From Variovorax sp. CF313 (GTDB taxonomy: Bacteria > Pseudomonadota > Gammaproteobacteria > Burkholderiales > Burkholderiaceae_C), in contig NZ_AKIW01000072.1 of the NCBI RefSeq assembly GCF_000282635.1, forward strand, positions 1 to 61,447: a stretch of DNA of 61,447 nucleotides. Reading direction: 5' to 3'. Shown in pieces: positions 42,346 to 51,881 of this stretch. The position numbers and the translations under genes were made by a program. The notes below the pieces were generated by a model that was not told the origin of the DNA, did no database searches, and saw only the letters and a list, made by a program, of their open reading frames with translations. Positions within the stretch are counted from its first letter, which is position 1. Every line of letters starts with the position of its first letter.

Positions 42346-43074
42346 ATGTCCGACACCTACGTTCTAGTCCACGGCGCGTGGCATACCGGCGCCGAGATCG
42401 AAGCCGTGGCCGACGGCCTGCGCGCAGCCGGCCACACTGCGTACTGCCCCACGCTTGCCGGCAACAACCCCGGCGACGACCGCGCCAGCACCACGCTGGA
42501 GGACGCGATCGCCTCGGCCGTGCGCTACATCGAGGAGAAGAATCTCACCGAGGTCCGCCTCGCGGGCCACAGCTACGGCGGCATGGTGATCTCGGGCGTG
42601 GCGGACCGCATCGCGCCACGCCTGAAGCGGCTGGTGTACATCAACGCCTTCGTGCCGCTCGATGGCGAGTCGCTCAACGACATGGTGCCGCCGCCATACG
42701 TCGCGATGTTCGACGCCGTGGCGGCGGCCAACGCCAACGCGGTGACCCTGCCTTTCGAGATCTGGCGCGAAGCCTTCATCAACGACGCCGACCTGGCGAC
42801 CGCGCAGGCGGCCTACGAAAAGCTCAACCCGCATCCGTACCGCACCTTCACCGACAAGATCAGGCTGCGGCAGCCGCTGGCCGCGCTGGCGCTGGGCAAG
42901 TCGTACGTCAACTGCCAGCAGGACACCGCGATGCCGCACGGCATGCCGTGGCATCCGCGCCTGTCGGAGCGGCTGGGCCTGTTCCGCCTGGTGGAGTGCC
43001 CCGGCAGCCACGAGATGTTCTTCTCGAACCCCGGGCGGCTCGCGCAGGCGATCCTGGAGGCGGGGCGGGACTGA
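42346..43074 (+). CDS. Alpha/beta-hydrolase (MhpC/pyrethroid-hydrolase-like)
   Basis: Alpha/beta-hydrolase of 242 residues with HGAWHTG oxyanion region, nucleophile GHSYGGM, and His in ECPGSHEMFF near the C terminus. The short, cap-poor form is like plant and bacterial esterases of the PIR7/EstC group. The ATG has AAGGAGACAAG upstream. It is divergent from the ars operon but no link to arsenic is apparent. Substrate unknown. Confidence 0.87.
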   Translation: MSDTYVLVHGAWHTGAEIEAVADGLRAAGHTAYCPTLAGNNPGDDRASTTLEDAIASAVRYIEEKNLTEVRLAGHSYGGMVISGVADRIAPRLKRLVYINAFVPLDGESLNDMVPPPYVAMFDAVAAANANAVTLPFEIWREAFINDADLATAQAAYEKLNPHPYRTFTDKIRLRQPLAALALGKSYVNCQQDTAMPHGMPWHPRLSERLGLFRLVECPGSHEMFFSNPGRLAQAILEAGRD

Positions 43075-43078
43075 CCGG

Positions 43079-43690
43079 TCAGCTGCCGCCGAAGAGCGCG
43101 TCGTACACGCGGATGGATGCATAGGCGTCGTTGGCCGCGTAGCGGATCTGCGCCTCGGTGAGCTGCCGGTTGGCCCAGTTTGACGTGGTCGCCTTGCGCG
43201 ACTTGATGAAGCGGCGGTTGAACACCAGTGCCACGGCCGCCTTCACGCCAACCGACTTGCGGTAGCCGCGGTTGCGGAATTCGGTGTCGATGTCGAACAC
43301 CGCCTTCGGCTCGATGCCGAGCCGCAGACGGATCAGCGTGAGATCGCCCGAGAGCCCGAAGCCGACCTTGCGCAGCTCGGCCGAGGCGATCAGCGCGGCC
43401 ACCACCGGGTTGCACTCGGTGCGGTGCAGCTGGAACAGCCACGCCGTGTCGCGCGTCGAGAACTGCACCACGTGCGGGCCGCCCGACACCTCGTTCTTCG
43501 CGAAGGTGGGCTTCGATTCGGTGTCGAAGCCGGCGATGCCGGCTGCCAGCAGCGTGGCGGCCGCGCGCTCGGCCTCCTGCAGCGTGGTGACGACGACGAT
43601 GTCCTTGGGACCGAGGCCTTCGAAGGGTTCGAGCAGCGCGATCTGTTCGCGTTCGGGAAGGGGCGGGAGCGTCGGGTTGTGGGCGCTCAC
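43079..43690 (-). CDS. 3'-5' exonuclease, DEDDy (RNase D-like) family
   Basis: Exonuclease-domain protein of 203 residues with all DEDDy acids visible: Asp and Glu in AGFDTESKP, Asp in GFGLSGDLTLI, and Tyr/Asp in IRYAANDAYAS. It begins at GTG, which overlaps the TfoX stop by four bases (GTGA). It is the last gene of a ten-gene minus-strand run. Length is the short, single-domain type without HRDC domains. Substrate (RNA or DNA) not resolved. Confidence 0.87.
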   Translation of the reverse strand: MSAHNPTLPPLPEREQIALLEPFEGLGPKDIVVVTTLQEAERAAATLLAAGIAGFDTESKPTFAKNEVSGGPHVVQFSTRDTAWLFQLHRTECNPVVAALIASAELRKVGFGLSGDLTLIRLRLGIEPKAVFDIDTEFRNRGYRKSVGVKAAVALVFNRRFIKSRKATTSNWANRQLTEAQIRYAANDAYASIRVYDALFGGS

Positions 43691-44082
43691 CGGGAGGCTG
43701 CCTTGCTTGTCTTTTTCTTCACTGCGGCTTTCTTGGCGGGTGTTTTCTTCGGCTTCGGCGGCTGGCCCGAGCGCAGCGCCGCCTCGTAGGCCCGGCGGCC
43801 CCAGAGTGCGGCTTCGTGCCGGTCCTCGAACAGGTCCGCCGGGGCTTGCCGGTACGACATCGGCATCGACTGGCCCTGGCGCACGTAGGTGAACGGCGGC
43901 AGGTCGAGCGCGTCGAAGTACGGCGCGCTCTCGGCATCCGACTTGAGGTAGAGCGTGTCGTTGGCCACGAGGGCGATCATGCGGTCCTCGTGCCACACGC
44001 CATGGCCGCCGAACATGCGGCGCGTGCGGATGCGGCCCAGGCGCTCGAAGGTTTCGTGCAGGCTATCGACGAAATCGCTCAT
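43687..44082 (-). CDS. TfoX N-terminal domain protein
   Basis: Protein of 131 residues: TfoX-N fold (SLHETFERLGRIRTRRMFGGHGVWHEDRMIALVANDTLYLKSD) followed by a lysine-rich tail (PKPKKTPAKKAAVKKKTSK). TfoX-N stand-alone proteins have no settled function; the lysine tail suggests nucleic acid contact. It overlaps the VOC stop by ATGA and the exonuclease start by GTGA, so all three are translationally linked. Confidence 0.87.
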   Translation of the reverse strand: MSDFVDSLHETFERLGRIRTRRMFGGHGVWHEDRMIALVANDTLYLKSDAESAPYFDALDLPPFTYVRQGQSMPMSYRQAPADLFEDRHEAALWGRRAYEAALRSGQPPKPKKTPAKKAAVKKKTSKAASR

Positions 44083-44468
44083 GCCGTGATCTCGATGCGG
44101 TTGCCGTCCGGGTCCAGCACCACGCTTTCGTAGTAGCCGTCGCCGGTGCGGCGCGGGCCGTCGAGCAGCGGATGGCCGTCGGCCTTCAGGCGTTGCGTGA
44201 GTTCGTCGACTGCTGCGTCGGAGCCCACGCTGATCGCGAGGTGCGTCCAGCCCATGCGCTGTGCGCCGGCCTCCGCCGTCACGGGAGAGAGCGTGCTCGT
44301 CGTCATGGCCTCGATGCGTGCGCCGTCGCCAAGGCCCAGGAAGCACGAGGCAAAGCCCTTGGCCGGATTGACGTAGCCCGCGCCGGCGGTGGCGCCGAAA
44401 TAGTCGACATAGAAGCGCTTGCAGCGCTCGAGATCGGTGGTCCAGAGTGCGATGTGGTCGATGCGCAT
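44079..44468 (-). CDS. VOC-family (glyoxalase-like) protein
   Basis: Vicinal-oxygen-chelate protein of 129 residues made of two beta-alpha-beta-beta-beta modules (MRIDHIALWTTDLERCKRFYVDYFG and THLAISVGSDAAVDELTQRLKADG...YYESVVLDPDGNRIEITA). His5 and Glu near the C terminus are likely metal ligands. Family members include glyoxalase I and extradiol dioxygenases; the start ATG at 44468 matches the family opening. Function undetermined; a role in glutathione-linked detoxification would fit its neighbours. Confidence 0.87.
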   Translation of the reverse strand: MRIDHIALWTTDLERCKRFYVDYFGATAGAGYVNPAKGFASCFLGLGDGARIEAMTTSTLSPVTAEAGAQRMGWTHLAISVGSDAAVDELTQRLKADGHPLLDGPRRTGDGYYESVVLDPDGNRIEITA

Positions 44469-44493
44469 GGAGCGGGGAAAAATTGGAACGGGT

Positions 44494-44997
44494 TCAGCCG
44501 ATGCGCCATGGCGGGCGCGCGGGCGACCAATGGTAGGCGATGCGTTCGCGGCCGCTCGTCGGATGGCGGTCGACCGCACCGCGCTGGAGGCCATAGCGCT
44601 CGTAGAAGCGCTGCGCCGGCGTGTTGGTGGCGGCCACGTGCAGCCACCAGCCGGTCGGAAGGCGCACGCAGGCCTCGTCGAGCAGGGCCTTGCCCAAGCC
44701 CTGGTTGCGCAGGTGGGGCTCGACGAAGAGTTGCGCCACGTACTCGCGCCGCTCCAGCAGCACCATGAACGCCAGCACCTGCCCGTCGCGCTCCGCCAGC
44801 ACCACGTCGGCAGGCGCCCCGAATTCGGTCTGCACGCGGCGCAGCCAGTGAGCGATCGGCTCGATATGGGGGAGGCCCCGGTTGGCCGCGATCCACGCGC
44901 GGCGCCAGATGCCGGCCAGCACCATGTTCTCTTCGGCAGTGCCTTCGCGCGACCGCAGATGGAAGGCGGGAATTTGGGCGGCGGACATGTGTTTCAT
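44494..44997 (-). CDS. GNAT-family N-acetyltransferase
   Basis: Acetyltransferase of 167 residues with the acetyl-CoA pyrophosphate loop RNQGLGKA in LFVEPHLRNQGLGKALLDEA and C-terminal NTPAQRFYERYGL. Its ATG at 44997 or the one at 44988 could be used. It lies 34 bp after fghA and 25 bp before the VOC gene, in the same run. Substrate unknown. Confidence 0.87.
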   Translation of the reverse strand: MKHMSAAQIPAFHLRSREGTAEENMVLAGIWRRAWIAANRGLPHIEPIAHWLRRVQTEFGAPADVVLAERDGQVLAFMVLLERREYVAQLFVEPHLRNQGLGKALLDEACVRLPTGWWLHVAATNTPAQRFYERYGLQRGAVDRHPTSGRERIAYHWSPARPPWRIG

Positions 44998-45031
44998 GAT
45001 ACGGCGCGAGGCCGCCGCGGTCGATGAGACT

Positions 45032-45910
45032 TTACGCGCGCAGCGTTTGCGCGTGGTGCGCAATGTGGTCGGCCATGAAGCTCTGGATGAAGTAGTAGCC
45101 GTGGTCGTAGCCCGCGTGGCGGCGCAGCGTGAGCGGCTGGCCGGCTGCGAAGCAGGCGGCCTCGAACGCCTCGGGGTGCAACTGCTCGGCGAGGAACTTG
45201 TCGGCCAGGCCCTGGTCGACGAGGATGCCTTGCGGGTAGGGCGCCGCGACCTGCGATTTCATGAGCGCGCTCGCGTCGTGCGCCAGCCACTGCGCGCGGT
45301 CGGCGCCGGGATGGCCCAGGTAGCCGCCGAACGCCTTCTCGCCCCATGGGCACTGCGTGGGTGCGCAGATCGGCGCAAAGGCCGAGAGCGATTTGAAGCG
45401 CCCCGGATGCCGCAGCGCCAGCGTCAGCGCACCGTGGCCGCCCATCGAGTGGCCGGAGATGCCGATGCGCTCGCCGTCGATGGCGAAGTGCCGGGCCACA
45501 AGCGGCAGCAGCTCGTGCACGATCCAGCTTTCCATGCGCCAGTGCGTGGCCCACGGCTCGCGCGTGGCGTCGAGGTAGAAGCCGGCGCCGATGCCGAAGT
45601 CCCAGTCGTCCTTCGCGCCAGGCACGCACTCGGCGGCGGGGCCGCGCGGGCTGGTGTCGGGCGCGATCAGCGCGATGCCCAGGCTCGTGGCCATGCGCTG
45701 TGCGCCGGCCTTCACCGCGAAGGTTTCCTCGTTGCAGGTCAGGCCCGCGAGGTAGAGCAGGGCGGGCACGCGCTCGTGCGCGACCTGCGGCGGCAGGTAC
45801 ACCGAGAAGCGCATCGGCAAGCCGATTTCATGCGAGCGGTGCTCGTGGAAGCTTTGCACGCCGCCGAAGGCGTGGTGTTCGGAAAGAGTCTTGGGGCTGT
45901 TGTCGGTCAT
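45032..45910 (-). CDS. fghA: S-formylglutathione hydrolase
   Basis: Esterase-D-type alpha/beta-hydrolase of 292 residues with nucleophile Ser155 in GHSMGG, His in YDHGYYFIQSF, and the family landmarks LAGLTCNEETF and PDTSPRG. It hydrolyses S-formylglutathione to formate and glutathione, the last step of glutathione-dependent formaldehyde oxidation. Its start overlaps the upstream alpha/beta-hydrolase stop by ATGA, and frmA is two genes upstream. Confidence 0.95.
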   Translation of the reverse strand: MTDNSPKTLSEHHAFGGVQSFHEHRSHEIGLPMRFSVYLPPQVAHERVPALLYLAGLTCNEETFAVKAGAQRMATSLGIALIAPDTSPRGPAAECVPGAKDDWDFGIGAGFYLDATREPWATHWRMESWIVHELLPLVARHFAIDGERIGISGHSMGGHGALTLALRHPGRFKSLSAFAPICAPTQCPWGEKAFGGYLGHPGADRAQWLAHDASALMKSQVAAPYPQGILVDQGLADKFLAEQLHPEAFEAACFAAGQPLTLRRHAGYDHGYYFIQSFMADHIAHHAQTLRA

Positions 45911-46830
45911 TGCGGGTTTTGGCTGCGCAGGGCGGGTACGAGTTCGAGCACGGCATCGGCAAAGACGCGCGGCGCTTCCTGCGGCATGTTGTGGCCCACG
46001 CCGGGCACAAGGCGGTGCGAACGCGGCCCGCTGAAGCGGTGCGCGTGCGCCGATGCGTCGGCGGGCGGGCGCACGCCGTCGTCGAGGCCGTCGAAGGTGA
46101 TGGTGGGCACTGTGATCGTGGGCTGGGCCGACAGGCGGCGTTCGATGTACGCATAGGCCGGGTCGCCCGACACGAGGCCGAAGCGATGGCGGTACGACTG
46201 GATCACCACGTCCACGAAGTCGGGATGGTCGAAGGCGGCGGCGCTGCGCTCGAAAGTGGCGTCGTCGAATTTCCACGTGGGCGACCACAGCTTCCACAGC
46301 AGCTTCGTGAGCGCCTTGCGGTCTTTCCCGAGGCCGGCGCAGCCGCGGTCGCTGTGGAAGTAGTACTGGTACCAGAGGCTGTGCTCGTTGGCCGGCGTGT
46401 CCGGCTCCATCGCCTTGGCGATGTCCTGGATGTTGTAGCTGTTGAAGGACACCAGCCCCGCGACGCGTTCGGGCCACAGCGCCGCGACCACGCAGGCGGC
46501 GCGGCCGCCCCAGTCGTAGCCAGCCAGCACCGCGCGCTCGATCTTCAGCGCATCGAGCAGCGCGAGCAGGTCGGCGCCCAGCGCGGCCTGCTCGCCCGAG
46601 CGCGGCGTGGCCTCGCTCAGGAAGCGCGTGGCGCCGTAGCCGCGCAGGTACGGCACGATCGCGCGGCAGCCCTGGTCGGCCAGCATCGGCGCGACTTCGG
46701 CATACGTGTGGATGTCGTACGGAAAGCCGTGCATCAGCAGCACTGGCGGGCCATCGGCGGGGCCGGCTTCGAAGTACGCAACTTCGAGCACACCGGCCTC
46801 GATCTTGTGCAGGGGCTCCATGCGGGTCAT
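45907..46830 (-). CDS. Epoxide hydrolase/haloalkane dehalogenase-type alpha/beta-hydrolase
   Basis: Alpha/beta-hydrolase of 307 residues with an aspartate nucleophile, GYDWGG (Asp106), oxyanion motif MHGFP and His in GVGHNMPQE. The Asp nucleophile is typical of epoxide hydrolases and haloalkane dehalogenases. It sits between frmA and fghA, with a 20-bp gap and an ATGA overlap, so it is co-expressed with the formaldehyde pathway. Insertion of a third hydrolase here suggests it prepares or processes the compound that yields formaldehyde. Confidence 0.88.
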   Translation of the reverse strand: MTRMEPLHKIEAGVLEVAYFEAGPADGPPVLLMHGFPYDIHTYAEVAPMLADQGCRAIVPYLRGYGATRFLSEATPRSGEQAALGADLLALLDALKIERAVLAGYDWGGRAACVVAALWPERVAGLVSFNSYNIQDIAKAMEPDTPANEHSLWYQYYFHSDRGCAGLGKDRKALTKLLWKLWSPTWKFDDATFERSAAAFDHPDFVDVVIQSYRHRFGLVSGDPAYAYIERRLSAQPTITVPTITFDGLDDGVRPPADASAHAHRFSGPRSHRLVPGVGHNMPQEAPRVFADAVLELVPALRSQNPQ

Positions 46831-46850
46831 GGCCGGTGCCTGCAGTGGTC

Positions 46851-47957
<1,107 letters not shown>

Positions 47958-47996
47958 GGCGGGTTTCGGGGGAGAAGCAAAAAACGTTAAGGATAC

Positions 47997-48647
47997 TCAG
48001 GCAGGGCCGGCAGGGAAGATACCCGACATGCCGATAAACCCGGGCAGGTGGCGAACATTCCAGACCCAGTCTCTCAGCGCGGGGAATTCGTCGAGCGAAA
48101 TGCCGCCCTCGCCAGCGAGCGCGACATACGGGAAGCAGGCAAGGTCGGCAATGGTCGGACCGGGCGCCGAGGCCAGCCAGTGCAGGCCGGCGCTCGCCTG
48201 TTCGGCGAGATGGTCGTCGAGCACGCGGAACACCGCGCGCGCGCCGCTGCGGCAGGCCTCGATGTCGAGGTTGTGGTAGCCGAGCGCATCGTGCAGCCGC
48301 GCGGCCGATGCCGTGCGCGTGATCTCGTCGGCGGTGGCGAGCCACATCGCGATCTGGCCGCGCAGCTTCGCGTCGCCGGGATACCACCGGCCTTGCGTGT
48401 CGTAGAAGCTTGCGAGGTACACCAGGATGGCTTGCGCATCGCGCAGCAGGAAGCCGTCGTCATCGAGCACCGGGAGCTGGCCGAGCGGGTTGACGTTTGC
48501 AATGAACGCGGCGGATTTGTGCTCGCGTCCCGGAAAGAAATCGACTGGCACCGTGTCGTACGCGATGCCCAGCCAAGCCAGCATCTGCCGCACCTTGAAG
48601 CAGTTGCCCGACAGCGGGTAGTCGTAGAGCTTGATCGTTGTCGTCAT
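47997..48647 (-). CDS. Glutathione S-transferase
   Basis: GST of 216 residues: thioredoxin-like domain KLYDYPLSGNCFKVRQMLAWLGIAYDTVPVDF with cis-Pro QLPVLDDDG and binding loop RDAQAILVYLA, then an all-alpha domain. SGNCFKVR keeps Ser and Cys candidates at the active site (theta/beta-like class). Its ATG overlaps the oxygenase stop by ATGA. Located between a putative demethylase and frmA, it may form or handle the glutathione adduct. Confidence 0.92.
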   Translation of the reverse strand: MTTTIKLYDYPLSGNCFKVRQMLAWLGIAYDTVPVDFFPGREHKSAAFIANVNPLGQLPVLDDDGFLLRDAQAILVYLASFYDTQGRWYPGDAKLRGQIAMWLATADEITRTASAARLHDALGYHNLDIEACRSGARAVFRVLDDHLAEQASAGLHWLASAPGPTIADLACFPYVALAGEGGISLDEFPALRDWVWNVRHLPGFIGMSGIFPAGPA

Positions 48648-49486
48648 GCCGCAGCCCTCACGCCGAAGCGCATGCCGCGCTCGCGCAGCCAGCGCCGGTA
48701 GGTGACGGAGGAGGTGTCGCCGCGCGTCGGTGTCTCGGCGCGGCCTTCGAGCGGCATGCGCTTGAAGGCGTGGTTCTCGAGGATCGGCTTGTCCTGGCCG
48801 AAGATGGTGTGCTGGAAGGCGATGAGCTCGGCATTGGTGGAGTCTTCGTCGTAGCAGGCGAGGACGGTGTGGGCGATCACGTGTTCGTCGTCGATGGGCT
48901 GCAGGAAGAGGCCGATGGCGTCGAGTTCGCCCGCGCGAAAGCTCGATTTGTAGAGCATGGCCGAGAAGGGCTGCATCACACGGTACTTGTAGAGCACCTC
49001 GCTGCCCGAATCGTGCGCGGCAGAGGCGCGCGGCTGCCAGAAGCGGCAGTCGGTGGCCCAGATCTCACCGCTGCCGGGATCGACCTGCACCTCGTATTGC
49101 GCCACCTCGGTGTGTGGCACCTTGCCGAGGTAGTCGGCGTGCACGAAGGGAAAGTGCGCCATGTCGAGAAAGTTCTCGATCACGCGCAGGCCCGACACCG
49201 CCACGCCGATGCCGCCGCAGTCGACGATGCGGCGGCCGGGCTCGGCGTATTCCGGAAACTCGAAGAGGGGACGCGCGGGGCGGCCGCTCGGGCAGACCCA
49301 GAGATAGCCGTAGCGCGACTGCACGGCGAGCGGCCGGTCGCCAAGGCAGCAGTGAGGCGCGCCATCGGCATCAGTGCGGAGTTGCACGGTTTCGCCCAGC
49401 AGGCGGGTCGTCCGGGGCATGGGCGCGGCAGGCCCGACGACCAGCCAGTCGTCGAGCATGTTGGAATCGTCTGTGACGAAGGGCAT
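48644..49486 (-). CDS. Catalytic-only Rieske-type oxygenase subunit (no Rieske ligands)
   Basis: Protein of 280 residues with the C-terminal non-heme iron domain of Rieske oxygenases: ENFLDMAHFPFVHADYLG gives Asp108 plus His111 and His116. The N terminus (MLDDWLVVGPAAPMPRTTRLLGETVQLRTDADG) has early Rieske-domain strands, but then reads HCCLGDRPLAVQSRYGYLWVCPSG: the CxH and CxxH loops that hold the [2Fe-2S] cluster are absent. It therefore cannot transfer electrons within itself and probably depends on the Rieske protein encoded 10 bp upstream. NdmC of caffeine N-demethylase is the described precedent for a catalytic-only subunit. The start has AAGGA six bases upstream. Confidence 0.88.
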   Translation of the reverse strand: MPFVTDDSNMLDDWLVVGPAAPMPRTTRLLGETVQLRTDADGAPHCCLGDRPLAVQSRYGYLWVCPSGRPARPLFEFPEYAEPGRRIVDCGGIGVAVSGLRVIENFLDMAHFPFVHADYLGKVPHTEVAQYEVQVDPGSGEIWATDCRFWQPRASAAHDSGSEVLYKYRVMQPFSAMLYKSSFRAGELDAIGLFLQPIDDEHVIAHTVLACYDEDSTNAELIAFQHTIFGQDKPILENHAFKRMPLEGRAETPTRGDTSSVTYRRWLRERGMRFGVRAAA

Positions 49487-49496
49487 GGTGGTTCCT

Positions 49497-50174
49497 TCAG
49501 CCTTGTGGTTGTGCTTCGATCTCGGAGCGCAGATTCCGCGCGGCTGCGTGCAGCGTCTTCATCGCGCTGGAGCCGGGGGCGGCCTCCGTCCACAGGTGGA
49601 CGAAGGTGAGCCGGGGCTGCGCTTCGAGCAGCAGCGAGACGGTCTTCACCTCGCTGAGCGTGCCTTGCCAGGCACCCGACCCAGCGTCGGTTGCGAAGCC
49701 CTGCCGTGCGAGGGCTTCGCGCGCGGCCTGCGTGCCGGCGCGGACGGTCAGCGTACGGCAGAAGTGCCAGCCGGCCGGTACGGCGCCGGCCAGCGACGGC
49801 GGTGCGGCGGAAATATCTTGCGCAAGGTTGACCCACAGCATGCCCGCGGCATCCACCGCGGCGAACACCTTGGCGCAGACGTTGCGCGGCGCCTGCATGG
49901 CCGGGTGGGCCGGAATGTGGGTGCACTGTCCGCTGCCCGCGGCGTACTGCCAGCCGTGGTAAGCGCAGGAGAGGCGGTTTTCGATCACCTGGCCGAGCGT
50001 GAAGCGCACGCTTCGGTGCGGGCACCGGTTTTCCCACGCCTGGGCGGCGCCGTCGGCCGAGCGCCAGAGCGCGAGTTCCTGGCCCTCCGCGAAGCCGGCG
50101 ACGATGTTGGCGCCGGGGCGCACGCCGGCGGAGGGCGCCACTGGATGCCAGGTGAAAGCGTGTGGATTCGTCAT
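49497..50174 (-). CDS. Rieske [2Fe-2S] protein lacking a catalytic iron site
   Basis: Protein of 225 residues with an intact Rieske motif: Cys51 and His53 (CPHRS), Cys70 and His73 (CAYHGW). After the Rieske fold ends (MLWVNLAQ) a ~105-residue tail follows with no DxxHxxxxH iron site, so it cannot be a full oxygenase. Ten bases downstream is an oxygenase subunit with a catalytic iron site but no Rieske ligands. The two look like one enzyme split into electron-transfer and catalytic chains. Divergent LysR gene upstream. A flavin reductase is not nearby. Confidence 0.88.
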   Translation of the reverse strand: MTNPHAFTWHPVAPSAGVRPGANIVAGFAEGQELALWRSADGAAQAWENRCPHRSVRFTLGQVIENRLSCAYHGWQYAAGSGQCTHIPAHPAMQAPRNVCAKVFAAVDAAGMLWVNLAQDISAAPPSLAGAVPAGWHFCRTLTVRAGTQAAREALARQGFATDAGSGAWQGTLSEVKTVSLLLEAQPRLTFVHLWTEAAPGSSAMKTLHAAARNLRSEIEAQPQG

Positions 50175-50269
50175 GCTGCCCCGGTTGAAAGCAGGGTACG
50201 TCGGGTGGAGCTGCGCATGGGGTTTTCTCCGGTCGTGGGAGCTCGGGGCTCGGTGGGGATGGCATAGCA

Positions 50270-50296
50270 TTCGGTGTGCCGCCAGCAAGCACCGAA
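50270..50296. promoter_or_regulatory. Candidate LysR operator, split Rieske operon
   Basis: TTCGGTG-N13-CACCGAA is a perfect 7-bp inverted repeat in the 195-bp spacer between the Rieske gene and its divergent LysR gene. Confidence 0.55.
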
Positions 50297-50369
50297 CCTA
50301 CCGTTTCTGTTCCCTTGATGAAAGCCAAATGCCGAGACGCTACTTTTCATTCCTGAAACGCTGGCCCGC

Positions 50370-51341
50370 ATGAGCCGCATCGATCTCGCGCTGATCGAAG
50401 CCTTCGTGCTCGTCGTGCAGAGCGGCAGCCTGACGAAGGCCGAGAGCCTGTCGGGTGTGTCCAAGGCCACGCTGAGCCGGCAGCTCACGCGGCTGGAGGA
50501 ACTGCTGGGTGCGCAACTGCTGATGCGCAGTTCGCGCAGCGTCACGCCGACCGAGGCGGGGCGCGCGTTCTTCGCGCGCTGCGAAGGCCTGCTCGACGAG
50601 GTGACGGGCCGGCTGGAAACGGCGTGCACCGAAATCCAGGAGATCACGGCCGGCGTCTCGGGCAGCCTGTCGCTGCTGTCCGATACCCAGTTCAGCACCT
50701 CCTTCGTCTGCCATGTGGTGAAGCTGTTCCTCGAATCGCACCCCAACGTACGCTGCCATCTCGACGTGGCGAGTCGCCTGAACGCGCCGCAGATCGGCGA
50801 GGTGGACTGCTATGTCTGCTCGGAGCCGCCTGATGTGCCGAACCTTGTTGCCAAGCTGCTTGGGCGCCTGAACTACGGCCTCTATGCAAGCCCGCAGTAT
50901 CTTGAGCGCCAAGGCATGCCACAGGCGCCCGACGAGCTGCTGCGTCATCGGTCGATCGTGATGAAGGAGGGCTCGGGGCCGTCGCAGGTGCTGCTGGTGT
51001 CTGGCGCGTCGGACAGCTATGCGTTTCGCCCGGAGCCGGCTTTCGAGACCAACGACCACTGGGTGATGAAGACCTTCTGCATCGACGGCTTCGGCATCGC
51101 GTTGCTGCCAGCCTTTTTCGCCCGGCCCGAAGTGGCGCAGGGCGTGCTGGTGCCGGTGCTGCCGCAATGGCAGCCGGAGCCGCGGCGCATCTACTGCGCC
51201 TTCCAGCGGCAGCGCTACATGGGACAGAAGCTGCGGGCGTTCGTCGATCTCATGGCGCGCTGCGTGGTCGACATCGATTCGTACAACTACTACGTCGGCT
51301 CGTCCGCGGCCAGGCCGCCCCGGGCGGTAGCGAGACCATAA
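50370..51341 (+). CDS. LysR-family regulator (split Rieske operon)
   Basis: LysR-type regulator of 323 residues with HTH region DLALIEAFVLVVQSGSLTKAESLSGVSKATLSRQLTRLEELLGAQLLMRSSR (about 5-56) and a LysR effector domain. It is divergent from the Rieske-oxygenase-GST-frmA run and is the likely regulator, with the oxygenase substrate as inducer. It lies 27 bp before aroQ but aroQ is a housekeeping gene and probably separately controlled. Confidence 0.92.
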   Translation: MSRIDLALIEAFVLVVQSGSLTKAESLSGVSKATLSRQLTRLEELLGAQLLMRSSRSVTPTEAGRAFFARCEGLLDEVTGRLETACTEIQEITAGVSGSLSLLSDTQFSTSFVCHVVKLFLESHPNVRCHLDVASRLNAPQIGEVDCYVCSEPPDVPNLVAKLLGRLNYGLYASPQYLERQGMPQAPDELLRHRSIVMKEGSGPSQVLLVSGASDSYAFRPEPAFETNDHWVMKTFCIDGFGIALLPAFFARPEVAQGVLVPVLPQWQPEPRRIYCAFQRQRYMGQKLRAFVDLMARCVVDIDSYNYYVGSSAARPPRAVARP

Positions 51342-51368
51342 TGGAGGTCGCCTGACGCCTCATCCATC

Positions 51369-51809
51369 ATGAAGAAAATACTCGTCCTCAACGGCCCCAA
51401 TCTCAACCTGCTCGGCACTCGCGAGCCCGAACAGTACGGACGCGACACGCTGGCCGATGTCGAGCGCCTGTGCAAGGACACGGGCGCGAAGCTCGGCGTC
51501 GAGATCGAATGCCGCCAGTCGAACCACGAAGGCGTGCTGGTCGACTGGATCCAGGAAGCCGGCCGTGAAGTTGCTGCCGGCAACATGCTCGGCGTGGTGA
51601 TGAACCCCGGTGCCTACACCCACACCTCGATCGCGCTGCACGATGCGATCAAGGGCGCGAGCGTGCCGCTGATCGAACTGCACATCTCGAACGTGCATGC
51701 GCGCGAGGAGTTTCGCCACAAGTCGTACATCTCGCCTGCGGCGCGCGGGATCATCGTGGGGCTGGGCGTGAAGGGCTACACGCTTGCCATCGCGGCCTTG
51801 GTTCCCTGA
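51369..51809 (+). CDS. aroQ: 3-dehydroquinate dehydratase, type II
   Basis: Shikimate-pathway enzyme of 146 residues, converting 3-dehydroquinate to 3-dehydroshikimate. Type II hallmarks are [21 protein letters not shown] with catalytic Tyr23, NPGAYTHTS, and [18 protein letters not shown] with the catalytic His. It stands alone between LysR and the convergent spoVR gene. Confidence 0.96.
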   Translation: MKKILVLNGPNLNLLGTREPEQYGRDTLADVERLCKDTGAKLGVEIECRQSNHEGVLVDWIQEAGREVAAGNMLGVVMNPGAYTHTSIALHDAIKGASVPLIELHISNVHAREEFRHKSYISPAARGIIVGLGVKGYTLAIAALVP

Positions 51810-51819
51810 GGGGAGTTTT

Positions 51820-51881
51820 CGCGGAACACCGCGGAACCGGCTTTGCCGGGCCGCTGGTGCTGCCCCCTGCAAGGGGGGCTC
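51820..51881 (+). repeat. Dispersed intergenic repeat, copy 3
   Basis: Carries AACACCGCGGAACCGGCTTT, then GCCGGGCCGCTGGT and a GCCCCC-loop-GGGGGC hairpin. It bridges the convergent aroQ and spoVR stops and touches the spoVR stop, so the hairpin may terminate both. Confidence 0.85.

Noticed and set aside
48644..49486. Loss of Rieske ligands as a frameshift or assembly error
   Set aside because: The frame is clean, start and stop fit neighbours (ATGA overlap, good ribosome site), and the adjacent gene supplies the missing domain. Read mapping would still be the decisive check.
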